A stretch of 62,733 bases of DNA from Gordonia rhizosphera NBRC 16068. Lineage in GTDB: Bacteria; Actinomycetota; Actinomycetes; Mycobacteriales; Mycobacteriaceae. Position numbers and translations under genes: made by a program. The DNA is taken from NCBI RefSeq assembly GCF_000298195.1, contig NZ_BAHC01000084.1, forward strand, positions 1 to 62,733. Direction: 5' to 3'. Shown here one piece after another: positions 18,347 to 27,251 of this stretch. Numbering within the stretch: the first letter of the stretch is position 1; each line of letters opens with the position of its first letter. Below the pieces are notes generated by a model. The model saw only the letters and a program-made list of their open reading frames with translations, searched no databases and was not told the origin of the DNA.

Positions 18347-18404
18347 AGTTGAATATGAACCCGGCTTCAACTATACATGGTGTGAGAGCTGGATCACCTC
18401 ACAC
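18347..18404. promoter_or_regulatory. Two inverted repeats in a divergent promoter region
   Basis: AGTTGAA (18347-18353) and TTCAACT (18366-18372) form a perfect 7-bp inverted repeat with a 12-base spacer. Eight bases further, GTGTGAG (18380-18386) and CTCACAC (18398-18404) form a second perfect 7-bp repeat with an 11-base spacer. Both lie in an AT-richer stretch between the divergent MaoC and SDR genes. Centre spacings of about 20-30 bp are typical of TetR or GntR operators. No binding protein can be assigned from the sequence. Confidence 0.55.
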
Positions 18405-18538
18405 TACTGAATCACGGCGAAGTCCCCGGCCACCGGCCGCGGCTGAGAGTGGCAGTGGCGGTGAGGCTTTCAGTCAAACGATCCCGTCGACGCGGGGTGC
18501 GCCGCGCAGCGGTGACCGCGGAAAGGAGTCCAGACGAC

Positions 18539-19324
18539 ATGACCTCGCTCGACCTGACGGGGAGGGTCGCGATCGTGGCCGGCGCCTCACGGGGCATCGG
18601 GCTCGCCGCGGCGCGAGCGCTGGCCGAAGCGGGTGCCGATGTGGTTCTCACCTCACGCAAGCAGGACGCGGCCGACGCCGCGGCCGCCGAGATCGGAGGG
18701 AGCGCGCTGGGCATTGCGGCCCATTCCGCCGACGAGGACCAGGCCCGGCGCTGCCTCGAGCGAACCCTCGAGCGGTTCGGTCGGCTCGACATCCTCGTCA
18801 ACAACGCCGGGACCAACCCCGCGTATGGTCCGCTCATCGCCCAAGACCACGGCCGCTTCGTCAAGACGATGGACGTGAACCTCTGGGCGCCATTGATGTG
18901 GACCGGACTGGCGACCGAGATGTGGCTGCGCGACCACGGGGGCACCGTGATCAACACCGCCTCGATCGGCGGGTTGTCCCATGAGGCGAACATCGGCCTC
19001 TACAACACGTCGAAGGCCGCCCTCATCTACCTGACCACCCAACTCGCCCTGGAACTCTCACCGACCATCCGCGTCAACGCCGTCGCGCCCGGGGTCGTCC
19101 GCACCCGGCTGGCGGAGGCGCTGTGGAAGGACCACGAGGCGCAGGTCGCCGCCGCCACGGCCCTGGCGCGCATCGGTGAACCCGTCGACATCGCGAACGC
19201 GGTGGTGTTCCTCGCCTCGGACGCGTCGTCGTGGATGACCGGCGAGATCCTGGTGGTCGACGGCGGTCAACGGCACGGCGACGTCCGTCCCTTCCGCCTC
19301 GCCCCTGAAAGGACTGATCCATGA
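18539..19324 (+). CDS. SDR family NAD(P)-dependent oxidoreductase
   Basis: This is a 261-residue classical short-chain dehydrogenase. The cofactor loop G-A-S-R-G-I-G is at residues 15-21, N-N-A-G follows near residue 90, and the catalytic Ser (N-T-A-S-I-G-G) and Y-N-T-S-K are in place. The ATG at 18539 has GAAAGGAG about 12 bases upstream; the 30 codons before it are non-coding leader. It is the first gene of a five-gene acyl-CoA operon (SDR, two acyl-CoA dehydrogenases, quinone oxidoreductase), consistent with a 3-hydroxyacyl-CoA dehydrogenase role, which is inferred. Confidence 0.93.
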   Translation: MTSLDLTGRVAIVAGASRGIGLAAARALAEAGADVVLTSRKQDAADAAAAEIGGSALGIAAHSADEDQARRCLERTLERFGRLDILVNNAGTNPAYGPLIAQDHGRFVKTMDVNLWAPLMWTGLATEMWLRDHGGTVINTASIGGLSHEANIGLYNTSKAALIYLTTQLALELSPTIRVNAVAPGVVRTRLAEALWKDHEAQVAAATALARIGEPVDIANAVVFLASDASSWMTGEILVVDGGQRHGDVRPFRLAPERTDP

Positions 19325-19355
19325 TCGCACGATGCGATGCGACACAGGAGGATTC

Positions 19356-20546
19356 ATGACCGACGATGACGCTGTCAGCGCGGATCTGGCGGGCCGCGTG
19401 CGAAGACTGCTGGGCGACAACGACCCGGCGACCACATCGGCGAAGCAGTTCCTGGGGGCCCGGTTCGACGCCGGCCTCGCCTGGGTCCATTTCCCGGTCG
19501 GCCATGGCGGACTGGGCCTGCCCCAGACCGCGCAGTCGGTGGTCGACGACGCCCTCGACGCCGCGGGTGCACCGGGACCGGCGCGGAGCCGCAACGGCAT
19601 CGGGCTGGGCATGGCGGCGCCGACCATCGCGGCGCTGGGGACCGAGGACCAGCGCACCCGGTTTCTGCGGCCGCTCTACACCGGAGAGCACATCTACTGC
19701 CAGTTGTTCAGCGAACCCGGCGCGGGCTCTGACCTCGCGGCGCTCGCCACCCGCGCGGTCCGCGACGGCGACGACTGGGTGGTCAACGGGCAGAAGGTGT
19801 GGACATCGGGCGCCCACAACGCGCAGCGTGCGATCCTCGTCGCGCGCACTGACCCGGATGTGCCCAAACACGCCGGCCTGACGTATTTCATCGTCGACAT
19901 GAGCGATCCGGGCATCGACATCCGGCCGCTGCGACAGATCACCGGGGAGGCGGAGTTCAACGAGGTCTTCCTCACCGACGTGCGTGTGCCCGACGCCAAC
20001 CGGATCGGTGAAATCGGCAACGGTTGGCGCGTGGCCACCACCACCCTGAACAACGAACGCCTCGCCATCGGGTCGGGTGCGCCCCGCGAGGGCGGCATGA
20101 TCGGCAAGGTCGCCGCACTCTGGCGGCAGCGGCCGGACATCCGGGACCCCGCGGTGCACGACCGGCTCATGCAGCTGTGGGTCGACGCCGAGGTGACCCG
20201 GCTGACCGGCGAACGGCTGCGGCAGCAGTTGGCCGCGGGACAGCCGGGACCGGAGGGCTCGGCGATGAAACTGGCCTTCGCCCGTCAGGCCCAGGAGATC
20301 TCGGGTTTCGAACTCGAGCTCGTCGGCGAGGAGGGGCTGCGCTACGACGACTGGACGCTGCGGCGTCCGGAGTCGGTGGACTTCACCGGACGCGAACCCG
20401 GATATCGCTATCTGCGCGCCAAGGGCAATTCGATCGAGGGCGGCACCTCGGAGATCCTCCGCAACGTCGTCGCCGAACGTGTGCTCGGCCTGCCGGCCGA
20501 ACACCGTGTGGACACCAAGATCCCCTGGAAGGAGTTGCGCGGATGA
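19356..20546 (+). CDS. Acyl-CoA dehydrogenase
   Basis: This is an FAD-dependent acyl-CoA dehydrogenase of 396 residues. Recognisable features are Q-L-F-S-E-P-G-A-G-S-D-L-A at the middle FAD/substrate region, V-W-T-S-G-A-H, and the carboxy-terminal G-N-S-I-E-G-G-T-S-E-I-L-R-N that binds FAD of the neighbouring subunit. The ATG at 19356 was chosen because AGGAGG lies seven bases upstream. Its stop overlaps the next acyl-CoA dehydrogenase start (ATGA). Such tandem pairs in actinobacteria often form mixed alpha2beta2 enzymes for steroid or branched substrates; whether this pair does is unknown. Confidence 0.93.
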   Translation: MTDDDAVSADLAGRVRRLLGDNDPATTSAKQFLGARFDAGLAWVHFPVGHGGLGLPQTAQSVVDDALDAAGAPGPARSRNGIGLGMAAPTIAALGTEDQRTRFLRPLYTGEHIYCQLFSEPGAGSDLAALATRAVRDGDDWVVNGQKVWTSGAHNAQRAILVARTDPDVPKHAGLTYFIVDMSDPGIDIRPLRQITGEAEFNEVFLTDVRVPDANRIGEIGNGWRVATTTLNNERLAIGSGAPREGGMIGKVAALWRQRPDIRDPAVHDRLMQLWVDAEVTRLTGERLRQQLAAGQPGPEGSAMKLAFARQAQEISGFELELVGEEGLRYDDWTLRRPESVDFTGREPGYRYLRAKGNSIEGGTSEILRNVVAERVLGLPAEHRVDTKIPWKELRG

Positions 20547-21649
20547 GTGGTTCGCCCGACCTGCTCTACACCGACACCGAGATCGCGCTGCGCGAGTCCG
20601 TGCGGCGCCTGCTGCGCGATCGGCTGCCGCTCGAGACCGTGGCCCGGGCCTACGACGCCGCGCCCCCGGATTTCGGCGACGTCTGGAGGACGATGGCCGG
20701 CGAGCTCGGCGTCGCGGGCCTGCTGATCCCCGAATCGCTCGGCGGTGCCGGCGCTTCGGCGCGGGAGGCGGCCGTCGTCGCAGAGGAGGTCGGTCGTGCG
20801 GTGGCGCCCGTCCCGTTCCTGACCAGCGCGGTCCTCGCGACGACGGCCCTGCTGCACGCGGGGGAGAGTACGACCCTGACTCACCTGGCCGAGGGCGCGA
20901 CGACCGCGGCGCTGGCCGTGCCGCTGTCGACCGCACCCGACACCACGCCGACCGGCGTGACCGCCGCCGGCGGGGTGCTGCGCGGACGGGTCACCTCCGT
21001 CGCCGGTGCGGCCGAGTCCGGGGTCCTGGTGGTGCCCGCGATCGGTGTCGACGGCCTCGAACTGTATCTCGTCGACTCGGCTGCGCCGGGTCTGACCATC
21101 ACCCCTGTCCTGGCCCTCGACATGACCCGTCCCCTCGCCGACATCACCATCGACGGCGTCGCGGGCCGACGCGTGGATTGTCCCGACGCGGCCGCCGCGG
21201 TGGCCGCCGCATTGACCGTCGGTGCGGCCGTCCTCGCCGCCGAACAGGCCGGGGTCGCAGCGTGGTGTCTGGACACCACGCTCGCCTACGTCAAACAACG
21301 CAGGCAGTTCGGTCGCGAGATCGGGTCGTACCAGGCCATCAAGCATCGCCTCGCCGACCTGTGGCTGCAGGTCGGCTCGGCCACCGCGGCGGCCCGCTAC
21401 GCCGCCGACACCGCCGCCCGCGACGACGCGGACGCGCCGGTCGCCGCGGCCATCGCGGCGTCCTACTGCGGTGACGCCGCCGTCAAGGCCGCCGAGGAAT
21501 GCATCCAGTTGCACGGCGGAATCGGCATGACCTGGGAGTACCCCGCCCACCTGTACCTCAAGCGGGCCAAGAGCGATCAACTCGCACTCGGCACCGGTGC
21601 CCGTCATCGGCGCATCCTCGCCGACCTGATCGATCTGCCCACCACCTGA
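20543..21649 (+). CDS. Acyl-CoA dehydrogenase, second subunit type
   Basis: A 368-residue acyl-CoA dehydrogenase starts at an ATG that overlaps the previous stop. It is shorter and more divergent in the middle than its neighbour, but keeps R-R-Q-F-G-R-E-I-G-S-Y-Q-A-I-K-H-R-L-A-D and the flavin-region Q-L-H-G-G-I-G-M-T-W-E near the end. Tandem, translationally coupled genes of this type encode partner subunits in heteromeric FadE enzymes of mycobacteria, so a complex with the preceding product is a reasonable inference. Substrate unknown. Confidence 0.92.
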   Translation: MSGSPDLLYTDTEIALRESVRRLLRDRLPLETVARAYDAAPPDFGDVWRTMAGELGVAGLLIPESLGGAGASAREAAVVAEEVGRAVAPVPFLTSAVLATTALLHAGESTTLTHLAEGATTAALAVPLSTAPDTTPTGVTAAGGVLRGRVTSVAGAAESGVLVVPAIGVDGLELYLVDSAAPGLTITPVLALDMTRPLADITIDGVAGRRVDCPDAAAAVAAALTVGAAVLAAEQAGVAAWCLDTTLAYVKQRRQFGREIGSYQAIKHRLADLWLQVGSATAAARYAADTAARDDADAPVAAAIAASYCGDAAVKAAEECIQLHGGIGMTWEYPAHLYLKRAKSDQLALGTGARHRRILADLIDLPTT

Positions 21650-21663
21650 GGAGGAGAAACCAC

Positions 21664-22647
21664 ATGAAAGCGTGGCGAGTCAACGAACTCGGCGAAGGCC
21701 GGGACGTGCTGTCGCTGGAAGAGGTCGACGATCCGGTCGCGGGCACCGGCCAGGTCCTGGTGAAGGTGCTGGCCGCTCCGGCGAACTTCCCCGATGTGCT
21801 CCTGTGCCGGGGCGAGTACCAGATCAAGCCGCCGCTGCCGTTCACCCCGGGCGTGGAACTGTGCGGAGTGGTGGTCGCGACCGGGGACGGTGTCACCCGG
21901 GCGGCGGTGGGCGACCGTGTCGTCGGCACCCCGGTGCTGCCGGGCGGTTCGTTCGCCGAGTTCGCGGTGATGGACCAGGCCAACGTGTTCGCCGCGCCCG
22001 CATCGCTCGACGACGCGGAGGCGGCGGCGCTGACGATCGGCTATCAGACGGCCTGGTTCGCCCTGCACCGTCGCACCCGCCTGGCAGCGGGAGACCACCT
22101 GCTCGTCCACGCCGCCGCGGGCGGCGTCGGCAGCGCCGCCGTACAACTCGGCAAGGCCGCCGGCGCCACGGTCGTCGGCGTCGTCGGTGGTCCCGAGAAA
22201 GTCCGGTACGCAACCGAACTCGGCGCCGACCTGGTCATCGACCGGCATACCGAGGATTTCGTCGCGGCGGTCAGGGAGTTCACCGGCGGGCACGGCGCCG
22301 ACATCGTGTTCGACCCGGTCGGCGGTGAGGCCTACGCCGGCTCCACGAAATGCATCGCGTTCGAGGGCCGCATCGTCGTGGTCGGATTCGCCGGCGGCAC
22401 GATCCCGCATCCCGGACTCAACCACGCCCTCATCAAGAACTACTCGATCGTCGGATTGCACTGGGGCCTCTACCAGTCGAAGAACCCGGCGGTGATCGAC
22501 GACTGTCACCGCGAACTGACCCGCCTCGCCGACGAGGGTCTGCTGCGCCCGCTGATCGGTGAGCGACTCGGCTTCGCCGACGTCGCGGACGGGATCGGCC
22601 GGCTCGGCGACGGTTCGACGGTCGGCCGCCTCGTCTTCGCACCCTGA
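21664..22647 (+). CDS. NADPH:quinone oxidoreductase family protein
   Basis: This is a 327-residue MDR-type zinc-independent reductase. The cofactor loop A-A-A-G-G-V-G-S-A-A lies near residue 145, and the amino terminus (K-A-W-R-V) and P-G-V-E-L-C-G-V-V are typical of QOR-like proteins. GGAGGAGA is 10 bases before the ATG. It closes the rightward acyl-CoA operon, separated by 14 bases from the dehydrogenase, and may regenerate an electron carrier or reduce an enoyl intermediate; neither is demonstrated. Confidence 0.9.
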   Translation: MKAWRVNELGEGRDVLSLEEVDDPVAGTGQVLVKVLAAPANFPDVLLCRGEYQIKPPLPFTPGVELCGVVVATGDGVTRAAVGDRVVGTPVLPGGSFAEFAVMDQANVFAAPASLDDAEAAALTIGYQTAWFALHRRTRLAAGDHLLVHAAAGGVGSAAVQLGKAAGATVVGVVGGPEKVRYATELGADLVIDRHTEDFVAAVREFTGGHGADIVFDPVGGEAYAGSTKCIAFEGRIVVVGFAGGTIPHPGLNHALIKNYSIVGLHWGLYQSKNPAVIDDCHRELTRLADEGLLRPLIGERLGFADVADGIGRLGDGSTVGRLVFAP

Positions 22648-22672
22648 CCACTCGACACCGACCCCGAACCGG

Positions 22673-23134
22673 TCAGGGACGTGACGGCGGACCGGGCCGC
22701 GGCGGCGGCACGGTCCACCCGGTACTGAGCGGGCCCCGACGATGTGCACCCCCACCCACGACGGGGGTGCGGCGCGGTGTCGGGGTGTCGGCCGAGGCGA
22801 GCTGATCCTCCACGGTGGCGGTGCCCGGCCCGAGCTCGAACGAATCGAGGTCGAGCATCCGGGCGTGGATGATGTGCCGATTACGCAGCGCCGACCGGAC
22901 CGCGCGATGCAGGCCATCCTCGAGGTAGAGATCCCCGCGCCACCGCACCACATGGGAGAAGAGGTCACCGTAGAAGGTGGAGTCCTCGCTGAGCAGTTTG
23001 TCGAGGGCCAGCACCGTCGTCACCGTCGTCAGCTCGTCGAGCCGGAACTGGCGGGGCGGGATCTTCGCCCAGCCACGCGCCGACAGACCGTGCTCGGGGT
23101 AGGGCCTGCCCTCTCGCACACCCTTGAAGATCAT
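22673..23134 (-). CDS. Conserved actinobacterial protein, Rv2375-like (VapB-family label)
   Basis: This is a 153-residue protein whose first 100 residues ([17 protein letters not shown], later [13 protein letters not shown] and [12 protein letters not shown]) match the conserved mycobacterial gene next to hrcA. Databases often label it as a VapB-like antitoxin, but no VapC gene is adjacent. The carboxy-terminal 45 residues are Pro/Thr/Gly-rich and probably disordered. It is divergent from hrcA; the 141-bp gap between them likely holds both promoters. An alternative ATG six codons upstream is possible. Confidence 0.78.
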   Translation of the reverse strand: MIFKGVREGRPYPEHGLSARGWAKIPPRQFRLDELTTVTTVLALDKLLSEDSTFYGDLFSHVVRWRGDLYLEDGLHRAVRSALRNRHIIHARMLDLDSFELGPGTATVEDQLASADTPTPRRTPVVGGGAHRRGPLSTGWTVPPPRPGPPSRP

Positions 23135-23275
23135 CCGGCACTTCCTGAGCATCGACCGCCCGGTGGCGCACCGGCGACCTCGGGCGCGACCCCGGGTCGA
23201 GCGAGATACGCGCAACGGTTCGTAAGATGGACGTCACCTACTGTATTGCAGAGTCCGCGGATCGGGAGGTGTCAC

Positions 23276-24310
23276 GTGTCCACTACCGACGATCGACGAT
23301 TCGAGATCCTGCGCGCCATCGTGACCGACTTCGTGGACACCCAGGAGCCGATCGGGTCCAAGGCGCTGGTGGAACGGCATCAGCTCGGCGTCTCGAGCGC
23401 CACCGTGCGCAACGACATGGCGGTGCTGGAGGCGGAGGGATACATCGCCCAACCGCACACCAGTTCCGGGCGGGTGCCGACGGACAAGGGCTACCGGATG
23501 TTCGTCGACCGCATCAGCGAGATCAAGCCGCTGTCGGCCGCCGAGCGGCGGGCGATCCTGTCCGTGCTCGACTCCGGTGTCGACCTCGACGACGTGCTGC
23601 GGCGCTCGGTGAAACTGCTGGCCCAGCTGACCCGGCAGGTCGCGGTCATCCAGTATCCGGTGCTGTCCACGGCCACCGTCCGTCACCTCGAGGTCGTCTC
23701 TTTGTCCCCGTCGCGTCTGCTGCTGGTGGTGATCACCGACACCGGACGGGTCGAGCAGCGCATGGTGGCCCTCGGCGAGGACCTCGCCGAGGAGGACTAC
23801 GTCCGGCTACGCGACATGTTCTCCGCGGCACTGCACGGTAAGCGCCTGGAAGCGGCGTCGGCGGCGGTCGCCGAACTGGCCAACGAGGCGCCCGACGACA
23901 TCCGCGACGCCGTCATCAACGTCGCGACGGTCCTGGTGGAGACCCTCGTCGAACGTGGCGACGACCGGCTGGTGCTCGGCGGGACCTCGAACCTCGCACG
24001 GTCGGCGGCCGACTTCGCACCGGTGGCCGGCGGGATGGACTCGGTCCTCGACGCGCTCGAGGAACAGGTCGTGGTGCTCAAACTGCTCGCCACCACCCAG
24101 CGGATGGGACGGGTCACCGTGCAGATCGGAGAGGAGACCCGCACCGAGAACCTGCGTGGCACCTCGGTGGTGTCGACAGGGTACGGTGCTTCGGGCACGG
24201 TGTTCGGCAGCGTCGGCGTGGTGGGTCCCACACGCATGGACTATCCGGGAACAATCGCGTCCGTCGCAGCCGTTGCCAAGTACGTTGGTGAGGTCTTGGC
24301 CGATCGATGA
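23276..24310 (+). CDS. hrcA: Heat-inducible transcription repressor HrcA
   Basis: HrcA represses class I heat-shock genes by binding CIRCE elements. The 344-residue protein has the winged helix at the amino terminus ([12 protein letters not shown], then [13 protein letters not shown]), followed by the GAF-like domain ending in G-P-T-R-M-D-Y. The GTG at 23276 has GGGAGGTG five bases upstream; the longer open frame upstream is antisense to the previous gene. No CIRCE sequence is visible in its promoter, so its targets (groESL) are probably elsewhere. dnaJ follows after 94 bp. Confidence 0.95.
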   Translation: MSTTDDRRFEILRAIVTDFVDTQEPIGSKALVERHQLGVSSATVRNDMAVLEAEGYIAQPHTSSGRVPTDKGYRMFVDRISEIKPLSAAERRAILSVLDSGVDLDDVLRRSVKLLAQLTRQVAVIQYPVLSTATVRHLEVVSLSPSRLLLVVITDTGRVEQRMVALGEDLAEEDYVRLRDMFSAALHGKRLEAASAAVAELANEAPDDIRDAVINVATVLVETLVERGDDRLVLGGTSNLARSAADFAPVAGGMDSVLDALEEQVVVLKLLATTQRMGRVTVQIGEETRTENLRGTSVVSTGYGASGTVFGSVGVVGPTRMDYPGTIASVAAVAKYVGEVLADR

Positions 24311-24404
24311 CCAGCGCGACCGCGTAATGCGGCGACGCGCCGACGGGGCCGGCGACGACCAGCGCCGGGCAGAGCAAGTGTGAGACGACAGGACCGAGAC
24401 GACC

Positions 24405-25565
24405 GTGGCACGTGACTACTACGGAATCCTGGGTGTGGCCAAGGGAGCCACCGACCAGGAGATCAAGCGCGCCTACCGCAAGAAGGCGCGTGAACTGCAC
24501 CCCGATGTGAATCCAGGGCAGGAAGAGCAGTTCAAGGAGGTGAGCACCGCCTACGAGGTGCTCTCCGACCCGGAGAAGCGACGCATCGTCGACGCGGGCG
24601 GTGACCCGCTGGCCGGCGCCGGCGCGGGTGGGTTCACCGGTGGCTTCGGCGGCGGCGGGCTCGGCGATGTCTTCGAGGCGTTCTTCGGTTCCGGTGGTGG
24701 CTTCGGCGGCGGTGGTTTCGGTTCCGGCCGCGGCCCTCGCAGCCGGGTGCAGCCCGGGGAACCGGCCCTCGTCGCCGTCGAGCTCGACCTCGAGGAATGC
24801 GCCGCCGGGGTGGCCAAGGAGATCACCGTGGACACCGCGATCCTGTGCGACCTGTGCAAGGGCGCCGGGACCAACGGCAAGTCGAAGACCATCACCTGCG
24901 ACACCTGCAAGGGTGCCGGGGAGATCCAGGCCGTGCAGCGCTCCTTCCTCGGTCAGGTGATGACCGTTCGGGAATGCCCGACCTGCCACGGCGTGGGCGA
25001 GGTGATCCCCGACCCGTGCCACAAATGCGGTGGTGACGGTCGGGTCCGTTCGCGCCGGACCATGACCGTGAAGATCCCGGCCGGTATCGAGAGTGGCATG
25101 CGGGTGCGGTTGTCCGGCCAGGGCGAGGTCGGCCCCGGCGGTGGCCCGGCCGGCGACCTCTACGTCGAGGTCAGCGAACATCAGCACGACGTCTTCATCC
25201 GCGACAAGGACGACCTGCACTGCACCATCCGGGTGCCGATCGCCGACGCGGCGCTGGGGACCGAACTCGAGGTCGACACGATCCTCGACGGGACCGCACG
25301 CATCACCATCGCGCCGGGCACCCAGCCCGGGCACGTGGTCACCGTCCGGGGCCAGGGCATGCCGCATCTGAACACCGGGATGCGGGGCACCCTGCACGCC
25401 CATCTCGACGTGGTGGTGCCGACCAAACTCGATTCCGCACAGACCGAGGCACTCAAGGCGTTCCGCGCCGCCTCCGACACCCACGCCGAGGTCGTGTCCT
25501 CGGCGGGTGGTGCGGCGTCCGGCGGCCTGTTCTCGCGGCTGCGCAACGCGTTCGCGGGACGCTGA
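24405..25565 (+). CDS. dnaJ: Molecular chaperone DnaJ
   Basis: This is a DnaK co-chaperone of 386 residues. The J domain carries H-P-D at 32-34. A Gly/Phe-rich linker follows at about 70-110, then four zinc-binding C-x-x-C-x-G-x-G repeats ([32 protein letters not shown]) and the substrate-binding beta domains. It is the type I DnaJ that lies beside hrcA, corresponding to dnaJ2 of mycobacteria, not the one in the dnaK operon. It starts at GTG with the family-typical A-R-D-Y-Y-G. Confidence 0.96.
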   Translation: MARDYYGILGVAKGATDQEIKRAYRKKARELHPDVNPGQEEQFKEVSTAYEVLSDPEKRRIVDAGGDPLAGAGAGGFTGGFGGGGLGDVFEAFFGSGGGFGGGGFGSGRGPRSRVQPGEPALVAVELDLEECAAGVAKEITVDTAILCDLCKGAGTNGKSKTITCDTCKGAGEIQAVQRSFLGQVMTVRECPTCHGVGEVIPDPCHKCGGDGRVRSRRTMTVKIPAGIESGMRVRLSGQGEVGPGGGPAGDLYVEVSEHQHDVFIRDKDDLHCTIRVPIADAALGTELEVDTILDGTARITIAPGTQPGHVVTVRGQGMPHLNTGMRGTLHAHLDVVVPTKLDSAQTEALKAFRAASDTHAEVVSSAGGAASGGLFSRLRNAFAGR

Positions 25566-25596
25566 TGTCGGTGCCGGTGCTGTCGGGGGCGCCTGC

Positions 25597-26349
25597 GTGA
25601 GCCCACCCCTGTTCTGGGTCGACGAGGTACCGCGGGCCGGCGCCGAGGTCACGCTCACCGGCGCCGAGGGACGGCATGCCGTCACCGTCACCCGCCTCAC
25701 CACCGGCGAGACGTTGACCGTCGGGGACGGACGCGGCTCGATTGCCCACTGCGAGGTCACCGCGATCACCGGCAAGGACACCCTGATCGCGCGGGCACAC
25801 ACCTTCGCGTTCACCGACCCGCCGTGGCCGCGGGTCACCGTCGTGCAGGCGCTGCCGAAGTCGGAGCGCTCCGAACTCGCCGTCGACCTGGCCACCGAGG
25901 CCGGCGCCGACCGGATCGTGCCGTGGCAGGCCGCCCGGTGTGTGGCGCGCTGGGCGGGGAAGGCCGACAAGGGAGTCGCGAAGTGGTGTGCGGCCGCGTC
26001 GGCCGCCGCGAAGCAGAGCCGACGCGCCTGGATCCCGGAGATCACCCCGTTGGCGACCACCACCGAGGTGCGGGCACGCTGCAGCGACGTCATCGCCGCG
26101 GGCGGTGTCGTCGCGGTGCTGCACGAGGAGGGTGCGACACCGATCCGTGAGCTGTCGTTCACCGACACGCCCGAGGTCGTCCTCGTGATCGGCCCGGAAG
26201 GCGGCCTCGACGACACCGAGATCGCCGACCTGACCGCACTGGGCGCCACCTCGGTCATCCTGGGACCGGAGGTGTTGCGGACCTCGACCGCCGCCGCGGT
26301 CGCACTCGGCGCTCTGGGGGCGCTCACCGACCGGTGGGCCGTCCGGTGA
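25597..26349 (+). CDS. rsmE: 16S rRNA (uracil(1498)-N(3))-methyltransferase RsmE
   Basis: RsmE methylates U1498 in the decoding-site region of 16S rRNA using SAM. The 250-residue protein has an amino-terminal PUA-like barrel (L-T-G-A-E-G-R-H-A-V-T-V-T-R) and a SPOUT knot with V-L-V-I-G-P-E-G-G-L-D-D-T-E and L-G-P-E-V-L-R-T-S-T-A. The GTG at 25597 was chosen because the PUA domain begins right after it. It lies 31 bp after dnaJ, the order known in mycobacteria. Confidence 0.94.
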   Translation: MSPPLFWVDEVPRAGAEVTLTGAEGRHAVTVTRLTTGETLTVGDGRGSIAHCEVTAITGKDTLIARAHTFAFTDPPWPRVTVVQALPKSERSELAVDLATEAGADRIVPWQAARCVARWAGKADKGVAKWCAAASAAAKQSRRAWIPEITPLATTTEVRARCSDVIAAGGVVAVLHEEGATPIRELSFTDTPEVVLVIGPEGGLDDTEIADLTALGATSVILGPEVLRTSTAAAVALGALGALTDRWAVR

Positions 26350-26359
26350 GGACACCGCC

Positions 26360-27136
26360 GTGGTGAAGAAATCCGCCGTACATCGCACCAAGGTCGAATA
26401 TGGCAACGCTCCATCGCAATTCGGCCACGTCTACCATTCCGTCGAGGCGGCGCCGGCCGAGATCCGGCCGATCGTGCTGATCCACGGCGGCTACTGGTCC
26501 ACGGAGTTCGCCCTGACCATCCAGACCGCCATCGCCCGCCAATTCGCCGACCGCGGTGCACTGGTGTGGAACATCGAATACCGCCGCGTCGGCGAGGAGG
26601 GCGGCGGCTGGCCGTCGACGGGGCGAGATGTGCTCGCCGCGCTGCGGGCCCTCGACGGCCCGGTGCGCGACGCGGTGCCCACCGATATCGCCGACCGGAT
26701 CAACTGGGGGTCGGTCGCCGTCGTCGGTCATTCGGCCGGGGGACAGCTGGCCGTGTGGTCGGTGGCGCAGTTGCGGGCCCGCACCGCGTCGTGTGCCATC
26801 ACCACGGTGATCGCGCAGTCCGCGGCGCTCGACATCGAGGCGGGCGCGGACCGACCGTCGATCCGCCGACTGCTCGGCCGTCCGATCGACGAGATCCCGC
26901 ACCGTTACCGCGACGCGTCGCCGATCCGTCAGGAGCCATTCGACGCGCACGTCGTCGCGCTGCACGCCGCCGACGACACCGCCATCCCCGTCGAGTCGAG
27001 CCGACGGTACGTGCGGACGGTCACCGAGTACGGCCAGTCCGCTGAACTCGTGGTGGTACCCGGGGAGGGGCACGATGCGTTCGTCGACCCGCGCAGTGCA
27101 TGTTCGCGCCAGACCGTCCGCTTGCTCGGCATCTGA
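26360..27136 (+). CDS. Alpha/beta hydrolase
   Basis: This is a 258-residue cytoplasmic alpha/beta hydrolase. The oxyanion segment H-G-G-Y-W is at about 43-47, the nucleophile elbow G-H-S-A-G-G near residue 124, and the late acid and His appear in H-A-A-D-D-T and G-E-G-H-D-A-F. The H-G-G-Y-W pattern is like arylformamidases and other carboxylesterases of the BD-FAE group. Substrate unknown. It sits 10 bp after rsmE and is probably in the same transcript. Confidence 0.86.
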   Translation: MVKKSAVHRTKVEYGNAPSQFGHVYHSVEAAPAEIRPIVLIHGGYWSTEFALTIQTAIARQFADRGALVWNIEYRRVGEEGGGWPSTGRDVLAALRALDGPVRDAVPTDIADRINWGSVAVVGHSAGGQLAVWSVAQLRARTASCAITTVIAQSAALDIEAGADRPSIRRLLGRPIDEIPHRYRDASPIRQEPFDAHVVALHAADDTAIPVESSRRYVRTVTEYGQSAELVVVPGEGHDAFVDPRSACSRQTVRLLGI

Positions 27137-27190
27137 GCGCTGACCGTGCCCGCGACGAATCACTCCCGCTGATCACGGGTTCGAGCGCGA

Positions 27191-27196
27191 TAGACT
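27191..27196 (+). promoter_or_regulatory. Possible -10 element before phoH
   Basis: TAGACT matches the actinobacterial -10 pattern TANNNT and lies 55 bp before the phoH start in a stretch without genes. GAGGAG at 27235-27240 would be the ribosome site. No convincing -35 is seen. Confidence 0.35.
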
Positions 27197-27251
27197 TGCA
27201 GAACACGGCGCCACCGGCGCCGACGACGACCCGCGAGGAGTGATTTCATAC

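Noticed and set aside
23135..23275. CIRCE element in front of hrcA.
   Set aside because: The TTAGCACTC-N9-GAGTGCTAA dyad is not present, even with several mismatches, in the 141-bp divergent gap.
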